Of a stretch of DNA of 5,314 bases, positions 1-5,314 are shown in pieces. Under the pieces are notes generated by a model. It saw nothing but the letters and a program-made list of their open reading frames with translations, was not told where the DNA came from and made no database searches. The stretch is taken from the NCBI GenBank assembly GCA_005880605.1, contig VBIS01000127.1, positions 1 to 5,314 on the forward strand, given 5' to 3'. This DNA is from Chloroflexota bacterium. GTDB lineage: Bacteria; Chloroflexota; Dormibacteria; CF-121. The position numbers and the translations under genes are program-made. Within the stretch, counting starts at the first letter, position 1; each line of letters begins with the position of its first letter.

Positions 1-674
1 AAGACATCCTTTTGTACATAGATGATGTTGTCGGTACGCTGCTCCTCCCTGAAGAATGGATCGGACGGCCAGCCTTCCGGGGCTCCCCTGATCAACTGGG
101 CATTCTGGATCACCCAAGTGATCTTGGCGGTCGGTTGTAGACCCGCAAGCCTTGTCAGGGCATCCCAGCCACCGGCATGCGCAACTTGATAAAGGGCTCG
201 GCTCAGGTCGGTCACATCCCGCGAGGCGTCCTCCTCGGTGTCGTTCGGCCAGACCTTAAGGTAGCTCCGCCGACCCTCCGCTATCACGCGCTCTGGATCG
301 ACAACGACGTAATCATCCCTGCGCAGCATCGACAGCCCCTCACCAACTGAGACTTGTGGCACGATCGGTCCGTCTTCGTCTTCGCTTTCACCTTCATTTT
401 CGGGCACTTGGTAATGCTGTGCTAGAACGCCGAAGGGATCTGCGACTCCCGTCAGGTCAAATTGCGCATCCGCGAACCGAGATGCGGCGCGGCCCAAGTC
501 ATTGGAAGCCTCAAAGATGGCGCCAGTTTCCGCTTGACGACCTTGCATCGCTAGCAAGGTGCGTGCGTGGACCTGAATCGTCTCTATTAACTCGGTGGCG
601 GCCGAAGCCAAATTGTCCCGGGCGGCCGCTGACCATTGTTCGGGTCCGTTTCGGCGTCCGGGCTTCCCGCTCAC
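1..674 (-). CDS. Unrecognised protein, third gene of the PIN-domain operon (3' end missing)
   Basis: I do not recognise this family. Translating the minus strand from a GTG at 674-672 gives an open frame of 224 codons that is still open at the window edge, so the C-terminus is missing. The frame is closed upstream by a stop at 767-765, and this GTG is the first usable start after it. The GTG overlaps the TGA of the PIN gene in the arrangement GTGA, which suggests translational coupling. Residues 1-20 are basic and polar. Residues about 20-75 are Ala-rich and look helical (ARDNLASAATELIETIQVHA). Residues 92-101 are a very acidic linker (ENEGESEDED). A more folded-looking part follows, with VSVGEGLSMLRRDDYVVVD (108-126), RRSYLKVWPND (135-145) and a Trp-rich stretch near 170-203. 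I see no signal peptide, membrane segment or catalytic motif. G+C is about 59% by hand count over 1-660. Reading quality and the overlap make a real gene very likely; the function is unknown. Confidence 0.8.
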   Translation of the reverse strand, partial: MSGKPGRRNGPEQWSAAARDNLASAATELIETIQVHARTLLAMQGRQAETGAIFEASNDLGRAASRFADAQFDLTGVADPFGVLAQHYQVPENEGESEDEDGPIVPQVSVGEGLSMLRRDDYVVVDPERVIAEGRRSYLKVWPNDTEEDASRDVTDLSRALYQVAHAGGWDALTRLAGLQPTAKITWVIQNAQLIRGAPEGWPSDPFFREEQRTDNIIYVQKDV

Positions 675-1084
675 GGCACCAGTCGTAGCGCCGGAACGTG
701 GCGCGGACGAACGACTGTGAAATGGCGACGGTCGAGCGTCGCCAGTTTTGTTTCTCCCAGCCGCTCAACGACTGTCAGGACGGCTGCGTCAACGAAGCCC
801 AGCGCAAGGTCACGGTAGCGGTCGAGCAGTTCCCGAATGCGTCCGTAGTCTTGCGCCTGGAGGTCGACGACTTCAAGCAGGCCCTCCTGGCTGTCAGCCA
901 AAAAGCTCAGAAAAGCATCTGGACCAAGACGTTGCCCGGCAAGCCAGTCCAACTCGACGATCACAGGAGACGGGACGAGCACCTTCTCGTCCGTCGTTTC
1001 TAAGAGACGAGCGCACGCGAGATGGTCCTGGTCTGCCCGATCCATCGCCGCATACAGGGGGCCGGTGTCGCAGATCAGCGCCAC
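671..1084 (-). CDS. PIN-domain ribonuclease, VapC-type toxin
   Basis: A 137-residue PIN-domain protein, the usual size for VapC toxins, which are Mg-dependent endoribonucleases acting on tRNA, rRNA or mRNA when their antitoxin is lost. The conserved acidic residues are visible: D6 in LICDTGPLYA, E44 in VIVELDWLAG, D99 in LGFVDAAVLTV and D118 in LATLDRRHF. The last part gives the typical PIN ending, a short strand and then an aspartate. The start is GTG at 1084-1082, inside the last codons of the upstream winged-helix gene (10-base overlap). No clear Shine-Dalgarno is present, so translation is probably coupled to the upstream gene. The stop TGA overlaps the GTG of the next gene. Small size plus a tightly linked upstream DNA-binding partner supports a toxin-antitoxin role. 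Toxicity and RNA target are inferred from the family, not seen. A housekeeping PIN nuclease is the less likely alternative. Confidence 0.9.
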   Translation of the reverse strand: MALICDTGPLYAAMDRADQDHLACARLLETTDEKVLVPSPVIVELDWLAGQRLGPDAFLSFLADSQEGLLEVVDLQAQDYGRIRELLDRYRDLALGFVDAAVLTVVERLGETKLATLDRRHFTVVRPRHVPALRLVP

Positions 1085-1542
1085 GAGCGTGGCTGGTACG
1101 AGATGTCGCCAGCCTGGCGAGCCGTATCGGATCCAGGCTGACCAGAATTGCCAGCTCCAATAAAGCGAAAACGTGATGTAGGCGGAGCGGGTTGGCTCTC
1201 AGTCTGACGCTGAATAGGCCGGTGTTCGGCAAGTACCGAGCCGATAGCTTGTCGGTCGGTGACCCTGTAATAGCTGCGCCGTCCGCCCCGCGTCGACTCA
1301 CCGACTTTTTCGAGAAACCCGTAGCTGATGAGCAGGCGCAAATTCGGCAGCCAGACCGGCCGACCCGTTTGCTGCTTGAGCTCCTCCAGCACCCACGCGC
1401 CAGCGAAATCTCCTCCATAGGGCTCGCAGCGCTCGGCGACCACTAGAGCAGCCTCCAGGACGGGAAGCCATTCGGGACGCTCTCTCGATAGCGCGGCCAC
1501 GGCTCGACGCACCTGCGCCTTGTCCATTTCCATAAGCATCAT
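1075..1542 (-). CDS. Winged-helix protein with VapB-like C-terminal tail, putative antitoxin of the PIN toxin
   Basis: First gene of the PIN operon, up to 155 residues. Residues 20-105 look like a small winged-helix DNA-binding domain: a helix around WLPVLEAALVVAERC, then WVLEELKQQTG, then WLPNLRLLISYGFLEKVGE (64-82), and a wing RGGRRSYYRVTD (85-96). After a Gln/Pro-rich linker (110-123) comes RFRFIGAGNSGQPGSDTARQ (124-143). This resembles the toxin-binding tail of VapB antitoxins, which often has Phe-x-Phe-x-Gly followed by Ser-Gly and Asp. The last codons overlap the PIN start by 10 bases. Four possible ATG starts lie close together (1542, 1539, 1533, 1527). The promoter's -10 box covers 1543-1538, so 1533 or 1527 (leaderless or nearly so) is more likely than the outer limit given here. 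Expected role: repress its own promoter and neutralise the nuclease. Gene and HTH call are good; the antitoxin role is inference. Confidence 0.75.
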   Translation of the reverse strand: MMLMEMDKAQVRRAVAALSRERPEWLPVLEAALVVAERCEPYGGDFAGAWVLEELKQQTGRPVWLPNLRLLISYGFLEKVGESTRGGRRSYYRVTDRQAIGSVLAEHRPIQRQTESQPAPPTSRFRFIGAGNSGQPGSDTARQAGDISYQPRSWR

Positions 1543-1553
1543 ATAGCATCATA
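1534..1553 (-). repeat. Tandem 10-bp direct repeat over the -10 box, candidate operator
   Basis: The minus strand carries TATGATGCTA followed immediately by TATGATGCTT, two copies differing only in the last base. The period is about one helical turn, so both copies present the same DNA face. The downstream copy contains the -10 box and the first ATG codons. The position fits an operator for autorepression by the winged-helix product of this operon, but no binding evidence exists in the sequence. Confidence 0.5.
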
Positions 1554-1567
1554 GTGATGGTTGTCAA
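1538..1567 (-). promoter_or_regulatory. Sigma70-like promoter of the wHTH-PIN operon
   Basis: On the minus strand a perfect -35 box TTGACA (1567-1562) is followed after 18 bp by TATGAT (1543-1538), a close match to the -10 consensus. Transcription would start near 1533-1528, at or next to the ATG codons at 1533 and 1527. The mRNA would then have almost no leader. This separates the three-gene unit from the upstream glycosidase gene, whose stop is at 1607-1605. The boxes are seen directly; activity is inferred. Confidence 0.6.
1547..1559. promoter_or_regulatory. Small palindrome in the promoter spacer, candidate operator half
   Basis: CATCA-CTA-TGATG is a perfect 5-bp inverted repeat with a 3-bp centre. 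It lies between the -35 and -10 boxes of the operon promoter and shares its right arm with the first copy of the tandem TATGATGCT repeat. A dimeric repressor bound here would block RNA polymerase. Short palindromes arise by chance, so the case rests on its location. Confidence 0.35.
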
Positions 1568-1604
1568 GGAGTCGAGCGCAACCGCCTCAATTGACTCCAC
1601 TGTC

Positions 1605-3887
1605 CTAAGAAAGCGCGATCGGCTGGCCCAGGCGGCCGACAGATGGCCGAGTACTCGGTCGGTGCACGCGGACCGCGGCCTCGTAGTCGATCGCTCCACC
1701 AACCAGTTGAACCCGCGGACCCTCAACGGTGAGTTGGAAGCGTAGGTGACGGTGATCGTCGGTTAGCTCAGACTCGGTGATGCCGTCAGCGCCCGGATAC
1801 ACGTCGAAACTCAGCGGGTCCCAGGACCGCTGGTTCGCGTACTCGAGCTCCGGGCCCATCGGGATGACGGCTCCGGCGCGGACGAACAGCGGGAGCGTCT
1901 CGAGCTCGGCGTCGTATGTGATCCAGCGTGGGCCGTCGAATCGCCGATCGGTCCAGAAGTCATACCAGCCTCCGGCCGGTAGATAGATGTCGCGCCGGCC
2001 GCGGGCCACGAACATCGGGGCAACGAGCAGATCCGGGCCGAGGAAATATTCGTCGTCGATATGCCAGGTGGTCCGGTCGGCCGGATGGTCGTAGACCAGC
2101 GGCCGAGCGAGGGGCACGCCCTCTGGTGCGCGGCGCGCCGCTGTATATAAGTAAGGAAGCAGGCGGTAGCGTAGCTGCGCATAACGGCGAAAGATCGAGA
2201 GCGCCGGCTCCCCGTATGCCCAGGGCTCGCGCGGAGCCGTGTGGCCATGGGCGCGCGCGTGGGAGAACAGCAGACCCATCTGTGACCAGCGGACGTACAA
2301 CTCGGGACTGGGGGGGTCGGTGAGCGTTGGGATCCCAAAGAAACCGCCCATGTCAAAGCTCGCGAAGGCCGCTCCGGACAGGATCCAGCTGAGCGCGCCG
2401 CGAAGGCTGGCCGCCATGTCCTCGAAGGTGCAGCCCGGGTCGCCGCCCCAATGCACCGGATATCGTTGCGATCCCGCGTAGCCGGAGCGCCCCCAGATCA
2501 AGCCATAGCCATGGACGTCCTGGGTCGCCTCGAAGACCGCTCGCTGGTAGAGCAGCGGATACAGATTGTGGAGTTGCTCGGCGGGCGTGCCATCGTGGGG
2601 CAGCGCATCGTCAGGCATGTCTTCGGCGAAGTCGGTCTTGATCACGGCCACGCCCATCTCGAGCAGCTTGCGGGTCTTGGCTTTGAACCACTCGACCGCC
2701 TCCGGGTTGGTGAAGTCGACCGCGGCGCTTGGTTTGGCAAAGCCATGGACGAGGGCTGGGCCACCACCCTCCTTCGCTTTCAACAGAAGGCCCTTACGCT
2801 CACCGTCGGCGCGCATCTCGGAGTCGAGCGGCACGTACGGGCTCACCCACAGGCTCAAGCGAAATCCGAGCGCCTTCAGCTCGGCAATCATCCCATCCGG
2901 ATCTGGGAAGGCCGACTCGTCCCACTCCAGGTCGCCATGGTGCCCCTCGTGGTAGCGCATCCAGTAGGGGTCGACGTGAATGACATCGCAGGGGACTTTT
3001 TCCTCGCGCATCCGGCGGGCGACTGCCATCACCTCGTCGCGGTTGCGATAGCCCCAGCGACTGATCCAGAAGCCGAAGGACCAGTCGGGAGGAACACCCG
3101 GCTTCCCGGTCAGTCGATGGTAGGTCTCCATGATCGGCGCCATACCATCACCCACCATCACGTAGGCGCGCAGATGATCGGCGCGCGCGGTGGCCTGCCA
3201 GGCCGCCACCGACGCCTGGCCGAGGTCGTAGTAAAGCGGCGCGGTCATATCGAAGAAGACGCCATAGCCCTCGGAACTGACCAACAGCGGCACGTTCTTG
3301 TATGCCCGGTCACTGCGGACACCGAAAGCATCGACCGTCCACGACGCGAATGCCTGTCCGCGACGATCGAGGGATCCGAAATGCTCGCCCAGGCCGAAGA
3401 GCGCCTCGTCCGGTTTTAGCCTGGCGGTCAGCCAGCGCAGTCCGCGCGCATGACCGGTCGGGAAGTGGTGATAGTCGCCGCGAATGTCACGATCGTTCGG
3501 CTCGTCGGCGAAGCGTACCGTCCCCGCCGCGTCCTTTAGCCGTAACCGGAACGGGCTGCGATCGACCTCCAGGGTAAGCGCCGAGGTGGTAATCGACCAT
3601 CCCTGCGGGGTCTGCACCATGTTCCATTCCGCGGCGGATGGCGCATCGTCGACCAACAACCTAGACGGCCGGCTGGCCCCGGCGCCGAAATGCAGCCGAA
3701 GGACATTCGGCCCCACCGGTCGAATTTCGATCTGAATTCCTGCCCCGCGGTCGTCCTCGGCGGCCAGCTCCACCGCCTTGCCTCGAGCCCGCACGCTCCG
3801 GACGCTGGTGATCGATCGAGGATCGCGAGGGAGAAAATCGCTGGCCGGACGCGCCGGCTTTGCTGCTACCAGCCGCGCTGGATCCAC
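1605..3887 (-). CDS. GH31 family alpha-glycosidase, YicI/XylS-like (alpha-xylosidase or alpha-glucosidase)
   Basis: A 760-residue retaining alpha-glycosidase of family GH31, close in length and order to E. coli YicI (772 aa). The N-terminal beta-sandwich covers about residues 25-265, with LFGLGEHFGSLDRRG (163-177) and AYKNVPLLVSSEGYGVFFD (195-213). The TIM barrel starts near PPDWSFGFWISRWGY (266-280) and includes VIHVDPYWM (302-310). The nucleophile is D419 in IKTDFAED and the acid/base is D483 in YPVHWGGDPG, matching YicI D416 and D482. SFDMGGFFG (510-518) and RAHGHTAPREPWAYG (545-559) follow, then C-terminal beta domains (about 590-760). No signal peptide is seen, so it is probably cytoplasmic. 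The start is GTG, 22 bases inside the end of the metallohydrolase frame. The next in-frame GTGs are codons 32 and 39, so the first 30 residues are less certain. The family is certain; the sugar is not, and alpha-xyloside is the best guess from the YicI-like motifs. Confidence 0.95.
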   Translation of the reverse strand: MDPARLVAAKPARPASDFLPRDPRSITSVRSVRARGKAVELAAEDDRGAGIQIEIRPVGPNVLRLHFGAGASRPSRLLVDDAPSAAEWNMVQTPQGWSITTSALTLEVDRSPFRLRLKDAAGTVRFADEPNDRDIRGDYHHFPTGHARGLRWLTARLKPDEALFGLGEHFGSLDRRGQAFASWTVDAFGVRSDRAYKNVPLLVSSEGYGVFFDMTAPLYYDLGQASVAAWQATARADHLRAYVMVGDGMAPIMETYHRLTGKPGVPPDWSFGFWISRWGYRNRDEVMAVARRMREEKVPCDVIHVDPYWMRYHEGHHGDLEWDESAFPDPDGMIAELKALGFRLSLWVSPYVPLDSEMRADGERKGLLLKAKEGGGPALVHGFAKPSAAVDFTNPEAVEWFKAKTRKLLEMGVAVIKTDFAEDMPDDALPHDGTPAEQLHNLYPLLYQRAVFEATQDVHGYGLIWGRSGYAGSQRYPVHWGGDPGCTFEDMAASLRGALSWILSGAAFASFDMGGFFGIPTLTDPPSPELYVRWSQMGLLFSHARAHGHTAPREPWAYGEPALSIFRRYAQLRYRLLPYLYTAARRAPEGVPLARPLVYDHPADRTTWHIDDEYFLGPDLLVAPMFVARGRRDIYLPAGGWYDFWTDRRFDGPRWITYDAELETLPLFVRAGAVIPMGPELEYANQRSWDPLSFDVYPGADGITESELTDDHRHLRFQLTVEGPRVQLVGGAIDYEAAVRVHRPSTRPSVGRLGQPIALS

Positions 3888-4368
3888 TCGTCCAGGTGTG
3901 GCCGCTCCCGGCCGATCGTGGTGGGCTTGCCGTGGCCTGGCAGGACCTGGGTCTCGTCCGAGAGGGTGAAGAGTCTGTCGCGGATGCTCTCGATAATGGT
4001 GGGAAAGCTGGCATAGGGATTCGCCGTATTTCCCGGTCCACCCGGAAAGAGGGTGTCGCCGGAAAACAGCTGCTCACCACCCAGGAAGCAGATGCTGCCG
4101 GGAGTGTGGCCCGGCGTGTGAATCGCAATCAGTTCGTACTCCCCAAATCGAAAGCGCTCGCCGTCTTGAACGTGGTGATCGGCCTTGATCGGCATCATCG
4201 ACTCGTCCGCCTCGTGACAGGTGAATTTCGCATGGGTCTGCTCTCCTTGATGATGCGCGGCGCGTCGTTCGCCGCGTCGATCAACAGGGCCTCTTTGCTC
4301 TTCGGATCGCTGAGCACATAGACATTGTTGTCGTAGGGGCCCACGGCGAAAGTGGTGAGGTGGTACAC
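3866..4368 (-). pseudogene. Metallo-beta-lactamase-fold hydrolase (glyoxalase II-like), broken by internal deletion and frame change
   Basis: Two frames together make most of an MBL-fold hydrolase of the small glyoxalase II-like type, normally about 200 residues. Fragment 1 starts with GTG at 4368 (an in-frame TGA lies just upstream). It reads YHLTTFAVGPYDNNVYVLSD, then ALLIDAANDAPRIIKE, the typical first strands, and then loses homology and stops at 4197-4195. Fragment 2 is in another frame and takes up with HAKFTCHEADESMMPIKADH from about 4234. It runs to the stop at 3868-3866, keeping HTPGHTPGS, SGDTLFPGGPGNT and LPGHGKPTTIGRERPHLDEW. Missing between them is the segment with the HxHxDH metal-binding motif, roughly 35 residues by comparison with the family. 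Without it the two-metal site cannot form, so hydrolase activity is very likely lost. Fragment 1's stop overlaps an ATG of fragment 2 (ATGA, 4198-4195), so fragment 2 (110 aa) could be translated by restart. A sequencing or assembly deletion is the main alternative. Confidence 0.82.
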
Positions 4369-4400
4369 CGCAAGTCAGTCTACTTAGAGCCCTTCATACA
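4369..4400. promoter_or_regulatory. 32-bp divergent intergenic region
   Basis: This is the only gap between the leftward metallohydrolase/GH31 pair and the rightward nfo gene. It is too short to hold two full promoters, so the -35 elements must lie inside the opposite genes. On the minus strand a weak pair is possible, TTCCTG with TATGAA 17 bp downstream, lying partly within the first codons of nfo. I found no convincing boxes for the plus strand and no strong Shine-Dalgarno before 4401. Confidence 0.35.
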
Positions 4401-5261
4401 ATGAATACGATGGCCCAGGAACGGCGAATCGGCATGCACATGCGCACCGGCCGCGGCCTGGACAAAGCGGTGGAGACGATCAGGGAACTGCAGTTGCAGA
4501 CGGTGCAGATTTTCACGGACAATCCGAGTGCCTGGCGCTCCGCACCGGTGGATCCTAAGGCCACCGCGGCATTCAAGGCGGCACTCGAGGAGCTGAATGT
4601 GCGCCCGGCGATGTCACACGCGATGTACCTGATCAACCTTGCTTCGCCCAATCCAAACTTTCAAAAGAAGTCGCGGGAGGCGCTGAAGGCCGAACTCGAG
4701 CGCGCCGAGGCGTACGGATTGCAGTACGTCGTGACTCACGTCGGCAGCCACATGGGCGAAGGCGCCCAGGCCGGCATCGATCGGGTAGTCGCCCAGCTGG
4801 ACCAGGTGCTGAGCACGGCCGGCGGCTCGGCCAGCTGCTTGCTTGAAACCTCGGCCGGAGGCGGCGCCTACGTGGGCGCAAAGTTCGATGACCTGGCGCA
4901 GATCCTTTCTCGCTTGCCACAACATGGGGAGCGCCTGGGCGTCTGCTTCGATACCGCCCACGCCTACGCGTGCGGGTACGATGTGGCCGGCGCGGAGGGC
5001 ATGAGCAAAACGCTGGCGCAGCTCACCGCCATCATTCCCGCACAGCGGATCCGTGCCTGCCACTGCAACGACACGACCGTAACCCTCGGCGGCAAGGCGG
5101 ACCGGCACGTCAACATCGGCCAGGGGAACGTGGGGCTCGAGGGCTTCAAGGCACTGCTCCACTTCGATCCGCTGGCCCACTGTGGATTCGTGCTGGAGAC
5201 CCCGGGCGAAGAGATGCTCGAAGGGCTCGAAAACTTGAACGCGCTGCGAGCGTTGCGATGA
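4401..5261 (+). CDS. nfo: Deoxyribonuclease IV / endonuclease IV family AP endonuclease
   Basis: A 286-residue TIM-barrel (AP endonuclease 2 family) enzyme, the same size as E. coli Nfo (285 aa). It cuts DNA 5' of abasic sites and removes 3' blocking groups in base-excision repair, using three zinc ions. All nine expected metal ligands can be placed: H73 (SHAMYLINLASP), H113 (THVGSHMGEG), E149 (CLLETSAGGG), D184 and H187 (CFDTAHAYACGYD), H221 (ACHCND), D234 and H236 (KADRHVNIGQGN), and E266 (FVLETPG). The first barrel strand RIGMHMRTGRGLDKAVE sits at residues 9-25. The start must therefore be ATG 4401 or ATG 4410, not the ATGs at 4431 or 4440. Ribosome-site evidence is weak for both. Its TGA overlaps the ATG of the following HAD gene by four bases (ATGA), so the two form an operon. 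The complete ligand set makes this a functional enzyme in all likelihood. Confidence 0.95.
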   Translation: MNTMAQERRIGMHMRTGRGLDKAVETIRELQLQTVQIFTDNPSAWRSAPVDPKATAAFKAALEELNVRPAMSHAMYLINLASPNPNFQKKSREALKAELERAEAYGLQYVVTHVGSHMGEGAQAGIDRVVAQLDQVLSTAGGSASCLLETSAGGGAYVGAKFDDLAQILSRLPQHGERLGVCFDTAHAYACGYDVAGAEGMSKTLAQLTAIIPAQRIRACHCNDTTVTLGGKADRHVNIGQGNVGLEGFKALLHFDPLAHCGFVLETPGEEMLEGLENLNALRALR

Positions 5262-5314
5262 GCGGGCCGATCGAGGCGGTCCTGTTCGACTACGGTCACA
5301 CGCTGATCTATTTC
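5258..5314 (+). CDS. HAD-superfamily hydrolase, N-terminal fragment (runs off the right edge)
   Basis: Only 19 codons are visible, reading MSGPIEAVLFDYGHTLIYF. The hydrophobic strand followed by FDYGHTL is HAD motif I, with D11 as the expected nucleophile that forms the aspartyl-phosphate. The second aspartate usual in phosphatases (FDxDGT) is Gly13 here. FDxGxTL variants are known in the superfamily, so activity cannot be judged. The ATG overlaps the nfo stop as ATGA, indicating translational coupling. The substrate cannot be predicted from this fragment. Confidence 0.75.
   Translation, partial: MSGPIEAVLFDYGHTLIYF

Noticed and set aside
748..1176. Plus-strand frames over the PIN gene
   Set aside because: They are antisense to a clear PIN domain and are Arg/Ser/Pro-rich without motifs.
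894..1418. Minus-strand frame of 174 codons
   Set aside because: It runs out of frame across both the winged-helix gene and the PIN gene, which carry the recognisable motifs; it is a shadow.
1568..1600. Inverted repeat GGAGTC...GACTCC after the GH31 stop as a terminator
   Set aside because: The arms are only 6 bp with a loop of about 19 bases and no T-run follows on the minus strand, so it is not a convincing rho-independent terminator.
2146..2154. TATATAA-like sequence as a promoter
   Set aside because: It lies in the GH31 coding sequence (LPYLYTA), has no matching -35 box and no gene start nearby.
2310..2316. Run of seven G inside GH31 as a phase-variation tract
   Set aside because: The reading frame is intact through it (coding for Asp-Pro-Pro-Ser) and a single short run in a metabolic gene is poor evidence for phase variation.
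2451..3419. Long plus-strand frame of 322 codons
   Set aside because: It lies fully antisense to the GH31 gene, whose motifs are intact on the other strand. Its translation has no recognisable domain and fits the antisense shadow expected in high-GC coding DNA.

Overview
The window reads as a piece of a high-GC bacterial chromosome. A hand count gives about 59% G+C over bases 1-660, and the glycosidase region looks a few percent higher. Tight packing, frequent GTG starts, stop/start overlaps and a possibly leaderless promoter would fit Chloroflexota, Dormibacterota, Actinomycetota or similar soil lineages. No marker gene settles this, so it is an inference only.

Layout: everything from base 4368 down to base 1 is on the minus strand. 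Reading that strand 5'->3' there are two blocks. The first is a metabolic pair: a disrupted metallo-beta-lactamase-fold hydrolase (4368-3866) running into a GTG-started GH31 glycosidase of the YicI/XylS type (3887-1605). The second is a compact three-gene unit behind a good sigma70-like promoter (TTGACA, 18 bp, TATGAT, at 1567-1538). It holds a winged-helix protein with an antitoxin-like tail (1542-1075), a PIN-domain RNase of VapC type (1084-671), and an unrecognised protein (674 to the window edge). The three genes overlap by 10 and 4 bases. A tandem 10-bp repeat and a small palindrome inside the promoter look like an operator for autoregulation.

On the plus strand, separated from the metallohydrolase start by only 32 bp, lies a deoxyribonuclease IV / endonuclease IV (Nfo) gene (4401-5261) with all nine metal ligands. 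Its stop overlaps the start of a HAD-superfamily hydrolase that runs off the right edge (5258-5314).

The GH31 enzyme probably cleaves an alpha-linked xyloside or glucoside. The PIN unit looks like a toxin-antitoxin module with a non-standard DNA-binding partner and an extra third gene. The Nfo gene serves base-excision repair. No rRNA, tRNA, CRISPR, insertion sequence or convincing rho-independent terminator was seen. No gene-free stretch exceeds 300 bases.
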